From: Planctomycetota bacterium
GTDB taxonomy: Bacteria > Planctomycetota > Planctomycetia > Planctomycetales > Planctomycetaceae
Direction of reading: 5' to 3'
DNA: 64,000 nt
NCBI GenBank assembly: GCA_003671275.1
Contig: QWPB01000084.1
Span: 33,491 to 97,490 of the forward strand
Part shown: positions 9,642 to 19,028 of the stretch, piece by piece
How positions within the stretch are numbered: position 1 is the first letter of the stretch
Layout of the letters: each line of letters begins with the position of its first letter
Translations under genes and position numbers: made by a program
The notes under the pieces: model-generated
Database searches by the model: none
The model's input: the letters and a program-made list of their open reading frames with translations, nothing else
Told to the model about the DNA's origin: nothing

Positions 9642-11036
9642 ATGCCCCGACGATCGCGGACTCGTGGTGGCCTTCCCGAGTGGTTGAGCCAGACCGTCCA
9701 GCCTGTTTTCGTGATCGATTCTCGCCGGGTGGTCCTGTATTTCAATCGAGGTTGTGAAAGTCTGACCGGGTGGAACGCCAGTGATCTGATTGGGCAGATC
9801 GCGGTATGGGCTTCCACTGGCGATGCCACGGTTTCAGCCACCCTGCTGTCGGCCCTGGTTCCTCCCGTGGCTCTGGAACCGACGACCCATCGTGTGCATC
9901 TGCTGACTCGCGATGGACAGAGTCTGGACCGCGTGATTCATTTCTTTCCGCTTGCTGCCATCGAACTGGATTCGACTCTCGATGCGGAACCACAGCGATG
10001 GATGGGCCTGATTGTTCCGCCTCCCCCGCCCCAGAAGCTGTTACCGGTCGCCACCGAATCCCAACTGCATGCGGAGCTGTCCGCTTTGAAGGCCGATTTA
10101 CGGCGACGCTATCAGCTGTCACAGGTTGTGGCCCAGTGTTCTTCGATGCGGCGAGTGATGATCCAGGTGCAACTGGCCGTGTCATGTCACGCACCGTTGG
10201 CATTTTGCGGCCTGCCGGGAACTGGCAAAGAGCATTTGGCCCGTGCCGTCCATGCGGCCGGGGAGCATCGCGTTCGGACCTTTGTTCCGGTCGACTGTCG
10301 GCAATCACCACGCCTGCTGGATGAGCTGCTGGACAGTCTGCTGGCCCCCGAGCGGGAGGAGCCGCCGATTCCCGTTCTCCGGCGGGGGGCGGTGCTTCTG
10401 CAGCATGCGGATCATCTGCCGCGGGATTGGCAGCGACGCATGACCGAAGAGGTGGACCTCACTGCGGGGTCCGGGGCTGTGCGATGGATGATCGCCGTTT
10501 CATCGCCTCTGGACCTTCTGGTGCAGAGTGGCGAACTGTTGCCAGAGTTTTGCGACCGATTCGGCGTACTGGAGATTCATCTGCCCAAGCTGGGTGATCG
10601 CCCTGGAGAGTTTCCACTGCTGGTCCAGCAGGCGATTGAAGTCGCCAATACCACCGGCGATCCGCAGATCACGGGGTTAAGTCCCGATGTCTGGCAACAG
10701 TTCGCGGCTTATAACTGGCCGGGGCAGCTGGATGAGTTGTTCGCCGTCATTCAGGAAGCACACGCTGCCAGTGCGGGCCCCCTGATCACCGTTCGTGATC
10801 TGCCGTTTCGGTTTCGAGCCGGGCAAGACGCCCAGACAATTGGCCCGGCGGAGGTGGGCTTGCTCGCCCCTCTGGAGGAAACACTGGCCCGCGTGGAGCG
10901 GGAACAGATCCAACGAGCCCTCGAACAATCGGGAGGAAACAAGAGCGTTGCCGCCGATCTCCTGGGAATCCCCCGCCCCAAACTGTACCGGAGACTGGAG
11001 TCACTCGGATTGCTGGATGACGGTAATGGGTTGTAA
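9642..11036 (+). CDS. NtrC-like regulator with degenerate AAA+ domain
   Basis: 464 residues. A PAS-like domain (about 11-60, VFVIDSRRVVLYFNRG) and linker are followed by an AAA+ domain (about 163-400) with Walker A GLPGTGKE at 190-197 and a Fis-type helix-turn-helix at about 425-460 (GGNKSVAADLLGIPRPKLYRRL). Two features expected of sigma-54 activators are missing: the GAFTGA loop, and the Walker B acids, replaced by VLLQHAD at 251-257. It may bind ATP and DNA without working as a classical activator. Start at 9642 follows GGGGAGA. Lies 53 bases after gltA. Confidence 0.8.
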   Translation: MPRRSRTRGGLPEWLSQTVQPVFVIDSRRVVLYFNRGCESLTGWNASDLIGQIAVWASTGDATVSATLLSALVPPVALEPTTHRVHLLTRDGQSLDRVIHFFPLAAIELDSTLDAEPQRWMGLIVPPPPPQKLLPVATESQLHAELSALKADLRRRYQLSQVVAQCSSMRRVMIQVQLAVSCHAPLAFCGLPGTGKEHLARAVHAAGEHRVRTFVPVDCRQSPRLLDELLDSLLAPEREEPPIPVLRRGAVLLQHADHLPRDWQRRMTEEVDLTAGSGAVRWMIAVSSPLDLLVQSGELLPEFCDRFGVLEIHLPKLGDRPGEFPLLVQQAIEVANTTGDPQITGLSPDVWQQFAAYNWPGQLDELFAVIQEAHAASAGPLITVRDLPFRFRAGQDAQTIGPAEVGLLAPLEETLARVEREQIQRALEQSGGNKSVAADLLGIPRPKLYRRLESLGLLDDGNGL

Positions 11037-11110
11037 GTGAATTCTGTGTATTGACATACGGTTTTTTTGTGGGAGGTTGTTTCGACGGGAAATCCCCCAG
11101 TCAAGCTCGG

Positions 11111-11140
11111 TTGCCAACCGGCCATTGCCTCTCGTACACT
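11111..11140 (+). promoter_or_regulatory. Putative sigma-70-like promoter for rpmE2
   Basis: TTGCCA (11111-11116) and TACACT (11135-11140) are separated by 18 bases, about 60 bases before the ribosomal protein gene. Only the hexamers support it. Confidence 0.35.
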
Positions 11141-11201
11141 ACTCGGCTCTCAAATTCGACCACGCTACCGTCCAACGCCGGTGGCCCAGCAGAGGTGAGC
11201 C

Positions 11202-11468
11202 ATGAAAGAAGGCATCCATCCCGATTACCACCCCGTCGTGTTCCACGATGTCGGTTCGGGCGTCAAGTTCCTGACCCGTTCGACCATGACCTCCAAAGAA
11301 AAGGTCAAATGGGAAGACGGTAACGAGTATCCACAGATTTCGGTCGACATCAGCTCGGCCAGCCATCCATTTTTCACTGGCAAGATGAAGTTCATCGACG
11401 CCGCCGGTCGTGTGGAAAAGTTCCAGAAGAAATACGGTCTGGTCAAGAAGGACGGCGACGCGAAGTAG
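11202..11468 (+). CDS. rpmE2: 50S ribosomal protein L31 type B
   Basis: 88 residues starting [20 protein letters not shown] and containing FLTRSTM, typical of type B L31. It lacks the CxxC zinc ligands of type A L31, so it does not need zinc. A strong GAGGTGAG ribosome site precedes the ATG. In several bacteria the type B form is made when zinc is scarce, but no Zur-type site is evident here. Followed by a hairpin, then prfA. Confidence 0.95.
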   Translation: MKEGIHPDYHPVVFHDVGSGVKFLTRSTMTSKEKVKWEDGNEYPQISVDISSASHPFFTGKMKFIDAAGRVEKFQKKYGLVKKDGDAK

Positions 11469-11493
11469 TTGCAACAGTTCGGCAATTCTACGG

Positions 11494-11528
11494 CCCGCCG
11501 GGGGAGACCCCGCGCGGGTTCGTTGTTT
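11494..11528 (+). terminator. GC-rich hairpin between rpmE2 and prfA
   Basis: Nested arms CCCGC CGGGG and CCCCG GCGGG (11494-11518, one bulged base, GAGA loop) are followed by TTCGTTGTTT. It may end or attenuate rpmE2 transcription before prfA. Confidence 0.5.
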
Positions 11529-11632
11529 GGAAGGCGGAGAGATTCGAGGCGGAAACCGAAGCACAAGTGTTCCAGCGCTCGTTTCCATCTCTCCTTACCA
11601 GCCCCCGTCACCTTTCTTTCGTCTGATCCACC

Positions 11633-12703
11633 ATGTACCCGAGCCTGCAGCTGAAGTTGGATCGCTTCGAAGAACTCGAACGCCAATTGCAAGACCCGGA
11701 AGTGCTGTCGAACTCGAGTAAGCTGGTGGAAGTCCAGCGCGAGTATGGCGGACTGCGCAAAGTGGCCGAATCGGTTCGCACCTTCCAGAAGATGGAATCG
11801 GATCTGGCAGCCGCTCAGGAGTTTCTGGCCGAAGCGACCGATGATGAAACACGGGAGTATGCTCAGGCGGAAGTCGCTGAACTGACGATTCATCAGACCG
11901 CTCTGAAAGCGGAACTGGAAGATCTGGTCACCGCGGGGGACTCGATCACCCGTGGTGGATTGATTATGGAAATCCGGGCCGGAACAGGGGGCGACGAAGC
12001 GGCTCTGTTCGCGGGTGATCTGTACAACATGTACTCCCGGTACATCGACACCCAGGGGTGGAAAACCGAGATCATCGAAATCGCCGAAGGCGAAATGGGG
12101 GGATTCAAGGAAGTCGTCTTCTCCGTCTCTGGAGAAGGAGCCTACCACCGGTTGCAGTTCGAAAGCGGGGGCCATCGCGTTCAGCGGGTGCCGGCAACCG
12201 AATCGCAAGGCCGCATTCACACGAGTGCTGCCACCGTGGCGGTGTTGCCTGAAGTGAATGAAGTCGAAATCGAAATCCGCGATGAAGATCTTCAGATCGA
12301 CACGATGCGTGCTGGCGGCCCCGGGGGACAGAAGGTCAACAAGACCGAATCGGCTGTCCGCATCACCCACATCCCCACGGGGATCGTGGTGAAGTGTCAG
12401 GACGAAAAGTCCCAGCACAAGAACAAGGCTCAAGCGATGCGCGTGCTGCGCAGCCGCATGTTTGAAGAGCAGCAAAAGAAAGAGAATGACGCCCGGGCCT
12501 CAGCCCGTCGAACCCTGATCGGTTCGGGGGATCGCAGCGAAAAGATCCGCACCTACAACTTCCCGCAGGCTCGCGTCACCGATCACCGCATCAACTTGTC
12601 GATCTACAAATTGCAGGCATTCATGATGGGTGAGATCGACGAAATGATTAATGCCCTCGTCGAGTTCGATCGTCAGGAACGCCTGAAGATGGTCAACGAA
12701 TAA
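11633..12703 (+). CDS. prfA: Peptide chain release factor 1
   Basis: 356 residues, full length for RF1. Contains the GGQ peptidyl-tRNA hydrolysis motif in [18 protein letters not shown] and the RF1 domain order: N-terminal helices, domain 2 with the UAA/UAG recognition region ([14 protein letters not shown]), then GGQ. Terminates translation at UAA and UAG on the ribosome. The usual methyltransferase partner prmC does not follow; the next gene is on the other strand. Confidence 0.96.
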   Translation: MYPSLQLKLDRFEELERQLQDPEVLSNSSKLVEVQREYGGLRKVAESVRTFQKMESDLAAAQEFLAEATDDETREYAQAEVAELTIHQTALKAELEDLVTAGDSITRGGLIMEIRAGTGGDEAALFAGDLYNMYSRYIDTQGWKTEIIEIAEGEMGGFKEVVFSVSGEGAYHRLQFESGGHRVQRVPATESQGRIHTSAATVAVLPEVNEVEIEIRDEDLQIDTMRAGGPGGQKVNKTESAVRITHIPTGIVVKCQDEKSQHKNKAQAMRVLRSRMFEEQQKKENDARASARRTLIGSGDRSEKIRTYNFPQARVTDHRINLSIYKLQAFMMGEIDEMINALVEFDRQERLKMVNE

Positions 12704-12754
12704 CCCGTCGGTAGCGGCTCCAGGCAACCTTCGAACTGCTCCTCACTAGAATCT

Positions 12755-13912
12755 CTACCGTCCAGCGTACCTCTCGTAGGCCGCTTTGGCTTCGGAGTTA
12801 TTCCCGGTATCCGCCCGGACGTTTAGGCCATACTTCAGCTTCAATGACTGGCCGGGTTCAAGATTCACAATCGCTTCGGGTTGCGCTCCATTGGAGTAAG
12901 CCTTTTCACCAAACGGGCTCACGGAGAACAGCCCATAATCGCGAACGTGATAGCGCGATTTGCGGAAATTCTGGGGGTGATCGAACAACGTCACTGCCAG
13001 TCGCCGTTGACCGACGGGCCCCGCATAATCCACCCATGGGGATGGCTGGCCCCAACACTGGGCGGTCGTGGTCAGTCCCTCGGCATTGGTAACGGGGCCT
13101 CCCTGGGAGAATTCTCGCATGCTGTTGGGCAGGCGGATCGCGAACAGCCCCTCTTTCGTGTCCCCGAAATGAACCGCCTGGCCTTGCGCCTTCAGTTCAA
13201 AGTCAAAAGACATCGTCCGATCGGCATAGAAACGCATCGTGGTGGTTTCTTCGAGCAGGGGAGTGTCCTCCTTGGACAGCCAGTGGCTGACCTGCGTCAG
13301 CTGGGCAAATTCGCCTTTCTCCACATCGATCTTCGTCGAGACCGGGAGAATGCGGCCATCTTCATTCCAGAACTTGATCTCATTGACTTCATCCACCGAG
13401 AACCAGACTCCCTTATGGTGCGGATGGTCGTAATACAGCGGATGCTGTCGATCGAGGCCTTTCTGGGGGGCGGTCTGAATGACTCGGGTGACCGTACTGC
13501 CCAGGGGGGCCACATCGCCCTCGTGAACCCAGCCATTGGCTTCCGGAACGAACAGCCATGGACGTTTTACTTCGCGGACCTCCACAACCTGACCTTGCGC
13601 GAGTTTGCCGGTTGGCTGATCGTTCAACCGGACCTCGGCAAAGTCGCGGCAGATCAGCACTCGGCTGCCCGGTAGCCCCGGTTCACCGCTCGGATGCGTC
13701 ACATCCATCGCCAGCTGTTCGAGCCCTCCGGCGGCTGTCACCGGATTCAAGAACAGCTTTCGCCATTGTGTCCCGGTGTGCAGGACTGTGAACACTTCTC
13801 CATCGATGCGAACGACCACGCTCTGCGGATCGGACACCAGCGTGACTTCACCCGCTGACAGACTCGACAGGCACCATCCGCTCAGCAGGCAGACCAGGAT
13901 CCCGATTCTCAT
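12755..13912 (-). CDS. Secreted DUF6807 (PmoA-type) protein
   Basis: 385 residues. The start at 13912 gives a signal peptide (MRIGILVCLLSGWCLSSLSA); the frame opens 47 codons earlier without one. HPLYYDHPHHKGVWFS followed by EVNEIKFW is the hallmark of the DUF6807 family (old name methane oxygenase PmoA, which is misleading). The family is common in planctomycetes near carbohydrate and oxidoreductase genes and is predicted to have a beta-sandwich fold. Probably periplasmic or extracytoplasmic sugar-related role; enzyme activity is not established. Confidence 0.82.
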   Translation of the reverse strand: MRIGILVCLLSGWCLSSLSAGEVTLVSDPQSVVVRIDGEVFTVLHTGTQWRKLFLNPVTAAGGLEQLAMDVTHPSGEPGLPGSRVLICRDFAEVRLNDQPTGKLAQGQVVEVREVKRPWLFVPEANGWVHEGDVAPLGSTVTRVIQTAPQKGLDRQHPLYYDHPHHKGVWFSVDEVNEIKFWNEDGRILPVSTKIDVEKGEFAQLTQVSHWLSKEDTPLLEETTTMRFYADRTMSFDFELKAQGQAVHFGDTKEGLFAIRLPNSMREFSQGGPVTNAEGLTTTAQCWGQPSPWVDYAGPVGQRRLAVTLFDHPQNFRKSRYHVRDYGLFSVSPFGEKAYSNGAQPEAIVNLEPGQSLKLKYGLNVRADTGNNSEAKAAYERYAGR

Positions 13913-14107
13913 TGTTCGCTCCACAGGAATAGAACACTCACGATTGATGTGATACACGATCCCGCGGCGTACTGAAAGTCGGCGGAGCGATTCTTTGCGA
14001 CTAGGCACACTCATTCGCATGCGAGAGGATCTCCAAGACAGCCGGTGTGTCATGATGACCAGTCGTGGGGCGTTATCGACTGAAGTACCGTCCTGATTGC
14101 AACATCA

Positions 14108-14113
14108 TATAAT
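14108..14113 (+). promoter_or_regulatory. -10-like TATAAT
   Basis: A consensus TATAAT lies 35 bases before the ATG at 14149. No good -35 is found at the usual distance, so this is a weak promoter call. Confidence 0.3.
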
Positions 14114-14148
14114 GGCGTTTCCTGTGACCGTGCTCCGGATCAATCCAC

Positions 14149-14547
14149 ATGTCGCTCCATCGCATTCGCTTGCAAGGCCCGTGGGAATGGACCACGTCCG
14201 CATCGCGTGAGCCACAACGAGTGAAGCTCCCGGACGAGTGGGGAACGTTACCGGTGTGGAATGCCGAGGTTCAATTCATCCGTCGTTTCCACCGGCCGAC
14301 GGGGATCACCTCGCAGGATCAACTCTATATCAGCATTCCAACGCGGGGTCTGGTTATCCACCTTCACTTGAATCAGATGCGTCTGGAGATCGACCAGTCG
14401 ACCGGTCTGGTCCGGGCCAATGTTACGCGTCCGCTCAACGAGCACAATGAACTGGTCGTGACGTTCTCCGCCATCGACCCGGCTCGTCCCGATCAGGGAC
14501 TGGGAGAGCCGGTCGGACTGGAGATTGTGACACCGGACCTCGAATAG
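14149..14547 (+). CDS. Hypothetical beta-rich protein, 132 aa
   Basis: No signal peptide. The sequence (GPWEW near residue 10, FIRRFHRPTG near 42, then alternating hydrophobic strands and NEHNELVVTF) recalls the jelly-roll sugar-binding domain found at the N terminus of GH2 enzymes, but is freestanding. I cannot assign a family with certainty. Convergent with the phosphohexomutase gene, 9 bases apart. Confidence 0.6.
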   Translation: MSLHRIRLQGPWEWTTSASREPQRVKLPDEWGTLPVWNAEVQFIRRFHRPTGITSQDQLYISIPTRGLVIHLHLNQMRLEIDQSTGLVRANVTRPLNEHNELVVTFSAIDPARPDQGLGEPVGLEIVTPDLE

Positions 14548-14556
14548 GTAACAGGT

Positions 14557-16167
14557 TTATGCCGACCGGAGATTGCCCCAGTCTTCGACCTGAGCCTTGG
14601 CGTTATGGGCTTCACAGAACTGCTGGACCCAGGAGATCAGTGTGTCGCTGCGGCCCGTGACATCGGCGGCACTCTGGGCTTCGACATTCAGTCGGAGCAG
14701 CGGCTCGTTGTTCGAAGCGCGGACATTCAGCCACCACTTGGGTGTGTAGCCATCGGCGACCGTGCGGTAGGTCGTTCCCGTCGGATCATTCGGCTTGTCG
14801 ATCTGGAATAGATCGTCAACCGTTTGGAACTGTGGAGTCCGTGGATGGAATACACCGACTCCATCCAACTCGAAGACATAGGCATCCTCCACGGGATCGT
14901 TGTACTGTCGGGTCAGGGCATCAATGATCTGCTTGCTGGTCTTTTTCCAATCGGCACTTTCGATCCGCAGATTGACTTCTCCGCTGGATGGCCACGGTGC
15001 CAGTGAACTGAGCAGCTCGGAGCAACTTTTTCCCGAGGCCAGCAGCATGTCCCAGAAATCAACCAGCGAGAACAAGCCGGAGTCGAGGCCATACGATTCG
15101 GGATAGTTGTAGTGCGCGGAGGATTCTCCTCCAAACGCGGCATCGGTCTTGATGAGGGCCACTTTCAGGGCATCCTGCCCCACACGACTGACGACCGGGC
15201 GGCCACCGGCTTTGCGAACCGTTTCGACCACCAGCCAGGAAGACACGGCGGAGTAGACAACGGCGGGGTACTTTCGGCCCGTGGCGAGGGCTTTGCGAAT
15301 GGCGTTCTGTCCGAGAGCAGCCAGCAGCAGCGAGCCAGAAACGAACTGTCCCCGCTCGTCGACCATGAACACGCGGTCCGCATCACCGTCAAAGGCGGCT
15401 CCGAAATGGGCTCCCAGTTCCACAACCGTTCGCTGGAGTAGTTTGACCGCTCCCGGCAGTCCAGGGTTCGACGGTCGCGTCGGGAATGTCCCGTCGATTC
15501 GTTCGGCCACAGCGTGAACTTCGACCGATGACTGACGGGCGGCGAGTGCCTGCTTGAGCAGCGGGACAAACAATCCGCCAACGCCGTTACCCGGATCGAG
15601 GACAATTCTGCCTTTTGCCTGGGGCAGACGCGTTGACCGCTGGCATGCGGCCTCGGTGAACTTCTCCTGCAGCTGGAGATTTGGTCCACACGGGAAGGGA
15701 GCACACGCCGGAGCTGCTGCGGCTCCCGAGGAGGAGCCCGCCGCGAAGAGCGGATCCAGATGCGCAGCTGGACTGATCATGTCGAGTCCCCCCGTTTTCT
15801 TGTTGAGCAAGACAGCCTTGATGCCGTTGTATTCGCCGGGGTTGTGGCTGGCGGTGATCATGACACCGGCGATGGCTCCGTCGAGCTGCTCGCCGACGCC
15901 CCATTGGACCATGTCGGTTGTGGCCAGACCGCAGGGCAGCGGTACTCCCCCGGCAGCGGCGATTCCCTGCACGACACTGGAGTACAGGGCCGGGGACGAG
16001 ATTCGCCCGTCGCGACCGACGATAATGTGCGGTTCCGACTCGCCCGTAGCTTGAGCAACATGTTTCGTGATGCACTGGCCGACGAACCATGCCAGTTCTT
16101 CGTTGATCTGGTTGGGATAAATGCCGCGAACATCGGCCTTGCGCTGCATCAACGAACGGTCAAACAT
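14557..16167 (-). CDS. Phosphomannomutase/phosphoglucomutase family enzyme
   Basis: 536 residues from the ATG at 16167 (MFDRSLMQRK), preceded on its strand by GGAGAG; the frame runs further upstream but that part is not protein-like. All four family signatures are present: phosphoserine loop GVMITASHNPGEYNG, metal loop FDGDADR, sugar-binding GGESSAHYNYP, and phosphate loop RASNNEPLLR. Interconverts hexose 1- and 6-phosphates; the substrate (mannose or glucose) cannot be fixed by reading. About 70 residues longer than typical ManB/AlgC forms. With glgB next door, a link to glycogen is plausible. Confidence 0.9.
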   Translation of the reverse strand: MFDRSLMQRKADVRGIYPNQINEELAWFVGQCITKHVAQATGESEPHIIVGRDGRISSPALYSSVVQGIAAAGGVPLPCGLATTDMVQWGVGEQLDGAIAGVMITASHNPGEYNGIKAVLLNKKTGGLDMISPAAHLDPLFAAGSSSGAAAAPACAPFPCGPNLQLQEKFTEAACQRSTRLPQAKGRIVLDPGNGVGGLFVPLLKQALAARQSSVEVHAVAERIDGTFPTRPSNPGLPGAVKLLQRTVVELGAHFGAAFDGDADRVFMVDERGQFVSGSLLLAALGQNAIRKALATGRKYPAVVYSAVSSWLVVETVRKAGGRPVVSRVGQDALKVALIKTDAAFGGESSAHYNYPESYGLDSGLFSLVDFWDMLLASGKSCSELLSSLAPWPSSGEVNLRIESADWKKTSKQIIDALTRQYNDPVEDAYVFELDGVGVFHPRTPQFQTVDDLFQIDKPNDPTGTTYRTVADGYTPKWWLNVRASNNEPLLRLNVEAQSAADVTGRSDTLISWVQQFCEAHNAKAQVEDWGNLRSA

Positions 16168-16371
16168 CGGGTTCTCTCCGGGATGATCCCGAGGCTGTTT
16201 CCGTCCGTGGGCACACGACGTGACCGGCAGGGTACAGATTCCCGGAATACCCGGAGTTTTGCGAATTCGGGGCTGGACGGCTACAGCGGTTTTGTGAGAA
16301 TCGTTACTAGGAACTGCCGCGGGTGTGAGATGACCCGCAGGGACAGCCGCTTGTTGGTTTCGAATGAGGGG

Positions 16372-16575
16372 ATGATGCCGACCATAGATTGGCAAACCGC
16401 GTTGGCACTGCTGTGTGTCATGGCTGCGGCTGTTGTGATTGTCCGGCGGATCTGGGCGGTACTGCACCCATCTCGGACCGGGTGTGGCGGAGGCTGTTCC
16501 GGCTGTTCGGGAGCTTCGGCAACCGGGCCGAAAGAACTGCCGATGGTCTCCCTGCCCGACACATTTCGCCGGTAG
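16372..16575 (+). CDS. Small Cys-rich single-span membrane protein (FeoB-associated-like)
   Basis: 67 residues: a hydrophobic helix (WQTALALLCVMAAAVVIVRR) then GCGGGCSGCSG and a polar tail. This layout matches small FeoB-associated Cys-rich membrane proteins. No feoA or feoB gene is nearby. The ATG pair at 16372/16375 follows GAGGGG closely; an upstream ATG at 16330 is possible. It lies in the gap between two minus-strand sugar genes. Confidence 0.6.
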   Translation: MMPTIDWQTALALLCVMAAAVVIVRRIWAVLHPSRTGCGGGCSGCSGASATGPKELPMVSLPDTFRR

Positions 16576-16746
16576 AAAATTCCGGCACCCGATACAGGAC
16601 AAGCCCATCGATAACGCTCACCGCCGCGCCGGAGAGGATTTCGGAATCGCCTCTACCCATGGAACGGAGGTCCGGTCTGCTCCGGCTCGGTCACTCAGCG
16701 GTCCGTTGGAGTGTCCATATTGGGAATTCCCTATCCGGCTTGGCTG

Positions 16747-18648
16747 TTAATCCCGCTTCAGGATCAGCATGCCCAATGGCGGCAGGGTGAGAACCAGACT
16801 CTGTCCACATCCGTGAGCGGCAACCGATTCGGTCTGGATCTCGCCGCCGTTGCCGACATCCGTTCCTCCATACCATTTGGCGTCGCTGTTCAGAATTTCT
16901 CGCCAGACTCCCGCATCGGGAACGCCGATCCGGTAGTGCTCACGGGGGACGGGCGTCATGTTCAGGACAACCACGACCTGTTCACCGGGAGCGGTCCCCT
17001 GGCGGATCCAAGTGAAAACACAGTTCTGGGCATCATCGGCGTTAATCCAGCGGAACCCGGCGGGATCGGTGTCGAGTTCATGGAGAGCGGGCTGTTCGCG
17101 TTTGACGCGGTTGAGATCACGGACATACCGCAGCATCCCAGAATGCCGGTCTTCACTCAGCAGAGCCCAATCGAGTTCGGAGTCGTGGTTCCATTCTCGC
17201 CACTGGCCAAACTCGCCTCCCATGAACAGCAGCGGTTTTCCCGGTGTGGTGAACTGGGTTCCCAGCAGGAGTCGCAGATTGGCAAACTGCTGCCAGGCAT
17301 CCCCCGGCATTTTGCTGACCAGCGATTTCTTGCCGTGTACGACCTCGTCATGCGACAGCGGCAAGGTGAACGTTTCGGTGAACGCATACAGGGAGCGGAA
17401 TGAGAACTCCGACTGATGGTGACTGCGGTGAATGGGATCGCGGGAGAAATACCGCAGGGTATCGTTCATCCACCCCATGTCCCACTTCATGCCGAACCCG
17501 AGACCGCCATCGTAGACCGGACGCGACACCAGCGGCCAACTGGTTGACTCCTCGGCGACGGTCATGATGCCGGGGAATTCGGCGTGCAGCGAGACGTTCA
17601 TGTCCTTCAGGAACTGCACGGCCTCCAGGTTCTCGCGACCACCGCGTTCATTGGGAATCCACTCTCCGGCCTCGCGAGAGTAGTCGAGGTACAACATCGA
17701 CGCGACCGCATCGACGCGAATCCCGTCCACGTGATAGACCTCGCACCAGAAACGAGCGTTCGACAGCAGAAAGTTGCGGACTTCGTGCCGACCGTAGTTG
17801 AAGATGTAGGTATTCCAATCCGGGTGGAACCCCTTGCGCGGGTCTTCGTGCTCATAGAGCGCGGTGCCGTCAAACCTCCCCAGTCCGTGACCATCGGTCG
17901 GGAAATGCCCCGGAACCCAGTCGATTAGCACTCCGATGTTGTTCTGGTGGCAGTAGTCGACAAAGAACTGGAAATCATCGGGCGTCCCGTACCGTGCCGT
18001 CGGGGCGAAGTACCCCGTCGGCTGATACCCCCACGAACCATCGAACGGGTATTCCGATACGGGCATCAGTTGCAGATGCGTGAACCCCAAATCCTTTGCA
18101 TAGGCGACCAGTTCGCGAGCGGTCTCCCGGTAGCTGTTGTACCGGCGTTTGTCCCAGGGCCGCCGCCAGGAACCGAGGTGAACCTCGTAAATGGATACCG
18201 GTTGTCGGGACCAGTGCTGTTCGCTGCGATTTTTGAGCCACTCGGCGTCGTGCCACTCGAAGCGGTCGAGGACTTCGTAAACGATGTTCGCCGTCTTGGG
18301 AGGGCACTCGCAGGCAAATGCGTACGGATCGCATTTCTCCATAATTTGGCCGGTCGCGGAGCGCAGGCTGTATTTGTAATGCGTTCCATTCCCGATGCCG
18401 GGGATGAAGCCATACCAGACACCGTTCGGACTGGAATTCAGATAGAACGCCCCGTGCCGCCAGTGGTTGAAATCTCCCACGACGCAGACTTCGCGGGCAT
18501 TCGGGGCCCACACGGCAAAATAGACCCCCGCGATCCCGTCCTGTTCCGTTGGATGGGCCCCCAAGTGTCGGTAGGTGGTCAAACTCATCCCCCGCCTCAT
18601 CGCTCTTTGTTCCGCCTGCGTCGCAGTCGGTGTGTCTGTCTGAAGCAT
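16747..18648 (-). CDS. glgB: 1,4-alpha-glucan branching enzyme
   Basis: 633 residues from the ATG at 18648, preceded on its strand by GGAGG with good spacing. CBM48 domain (about 30-120), GH13 catalytic barrel with nucleophile Asp in [12 protein letters not shown], acid Glu in MTVAEEST and [12 protein letters not shown], and a C-terminal all-beta domain. Makes alpha-1,6 branches in glycogen. The phosphohexomutase gene lies next on the same strand with the small Cys-rich gene in between. No glgA or glgC in the window. Confidence 0.95.
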   Translation of the reverse strand: MLQTDTPTATQAEQRAMRRGMSLTTYRHLGAHPTEQDGIAGVYFAVWAPNAREVCVVGDFNHWRHGAFYLNSSPNGVWYGFIPGIGNGTHYKYSLRSATGQIMEKCDPYAFACECPPKTANIVYEVLDRFEWHDAEWLKNRSEQHWSRQPVSIYEVHLGSWRRPWDKRRYNSYRETARELVAYAKDLGFTHLQLMPVSEYPFDGSWGYQPTGYFAPTARYGTPDDFQFFVDYCHQNNIGVLIDWVPGHFPTDGHGLGRFDGTALYEHEDPRKGFHPDWNTYIFNYGRHEVRNFLLSNARFWCEVYHVDGIRVDAVASMLYLDYSREAGEWIPNERGGRENLEAVQFLKDMNVSLHAEFPGIMTVAEESTSWPLVSRPVYDGGLGFGMKWDMGWMNDTLRYFSRDPIHRSHHQSEFSFRSLYAFTETFTLPLSHDEVVHGKKSLVSKMPGDAWQQFANLRLLLGTQFTTPGKPLLFMGGEFGQWREWNHDSELDWALLSEDRHSGMLRYVRDLNRVKREQPALHELDTDPAGFRWINADDAQNCVFTWIRQGTAPGEQVVVVLNMTPVPREHYRIGVPDAGVWREILNSDAKWYGGTDVGNGGEIQTESVAAHGCGQSLVLTLPPLGMLILKRD

Positions 18649-19028
18649 ACAACAGCCTCCGGGTATGGGGAGTGCAGAATGAGTTGTACGCTCTCGATCG
18701 TTGAATGTCATGCCGGATTGCCGGTGTGCAGTGGCTTTTCCAACGGATCAACCTGCACAGGGACAAGCGGCAGGAATGGCCTTCCGTAGCGTGAGTTGTC
18801 GGTGGCCGTTCGACTTGAAATGTGCGGCACACGTGCAGTTCGCAGGAATCGCTGTGACAGTCTGTCACATAGTATTTTATCTTGTTTTTCGCATGTCTGA
18901 ATCCGTAACTTGTATGGCCTCAGGCGATCGGATTACGGTGGATGTCGAGTCTCTGCCGATGACGTGGCTGTTGTCGAAATCTCGGGCTGCAAAGGGATGT
19001 GGCCGATCGACAATGCCCCTGCACTTGG
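18649..19028. other. Divergent intergenic region, 380 bases
   Basis: Between glgB (minus) and the outer-membrane protein (plus). The one notable element is a perfect palindrome at 18853-18869, followed by an AT-rich stretch (TAGTATTTTATCTTG) that could hold a promoter. No gene seen. Confidence 0.5.
18853..18869. promoter_or_regulatory. 17-base perfect palindrome, operator-like
   Basis: TGTGACAG-T-CTGTCACA is a perfect dyad around one central base. It sits between divergent genes and just upstream of AT-rich sequence. Half-sites resemble CRP-type TGTGA/TCACA but with 7 rather than 6 bases between them. Confidence 0.5.

Noticed and set aside
11051..11079. TTGACA at 11051 as a -35 for rpmE2
   Set aside because: No acceptable -10 at 16-18 bases; TTGCCA/TACACT further down fits better.
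11225..12475. 416-codon minus-strand frame
   Set aside because: Antisense to rpmE2 and prfA, both certain genes.
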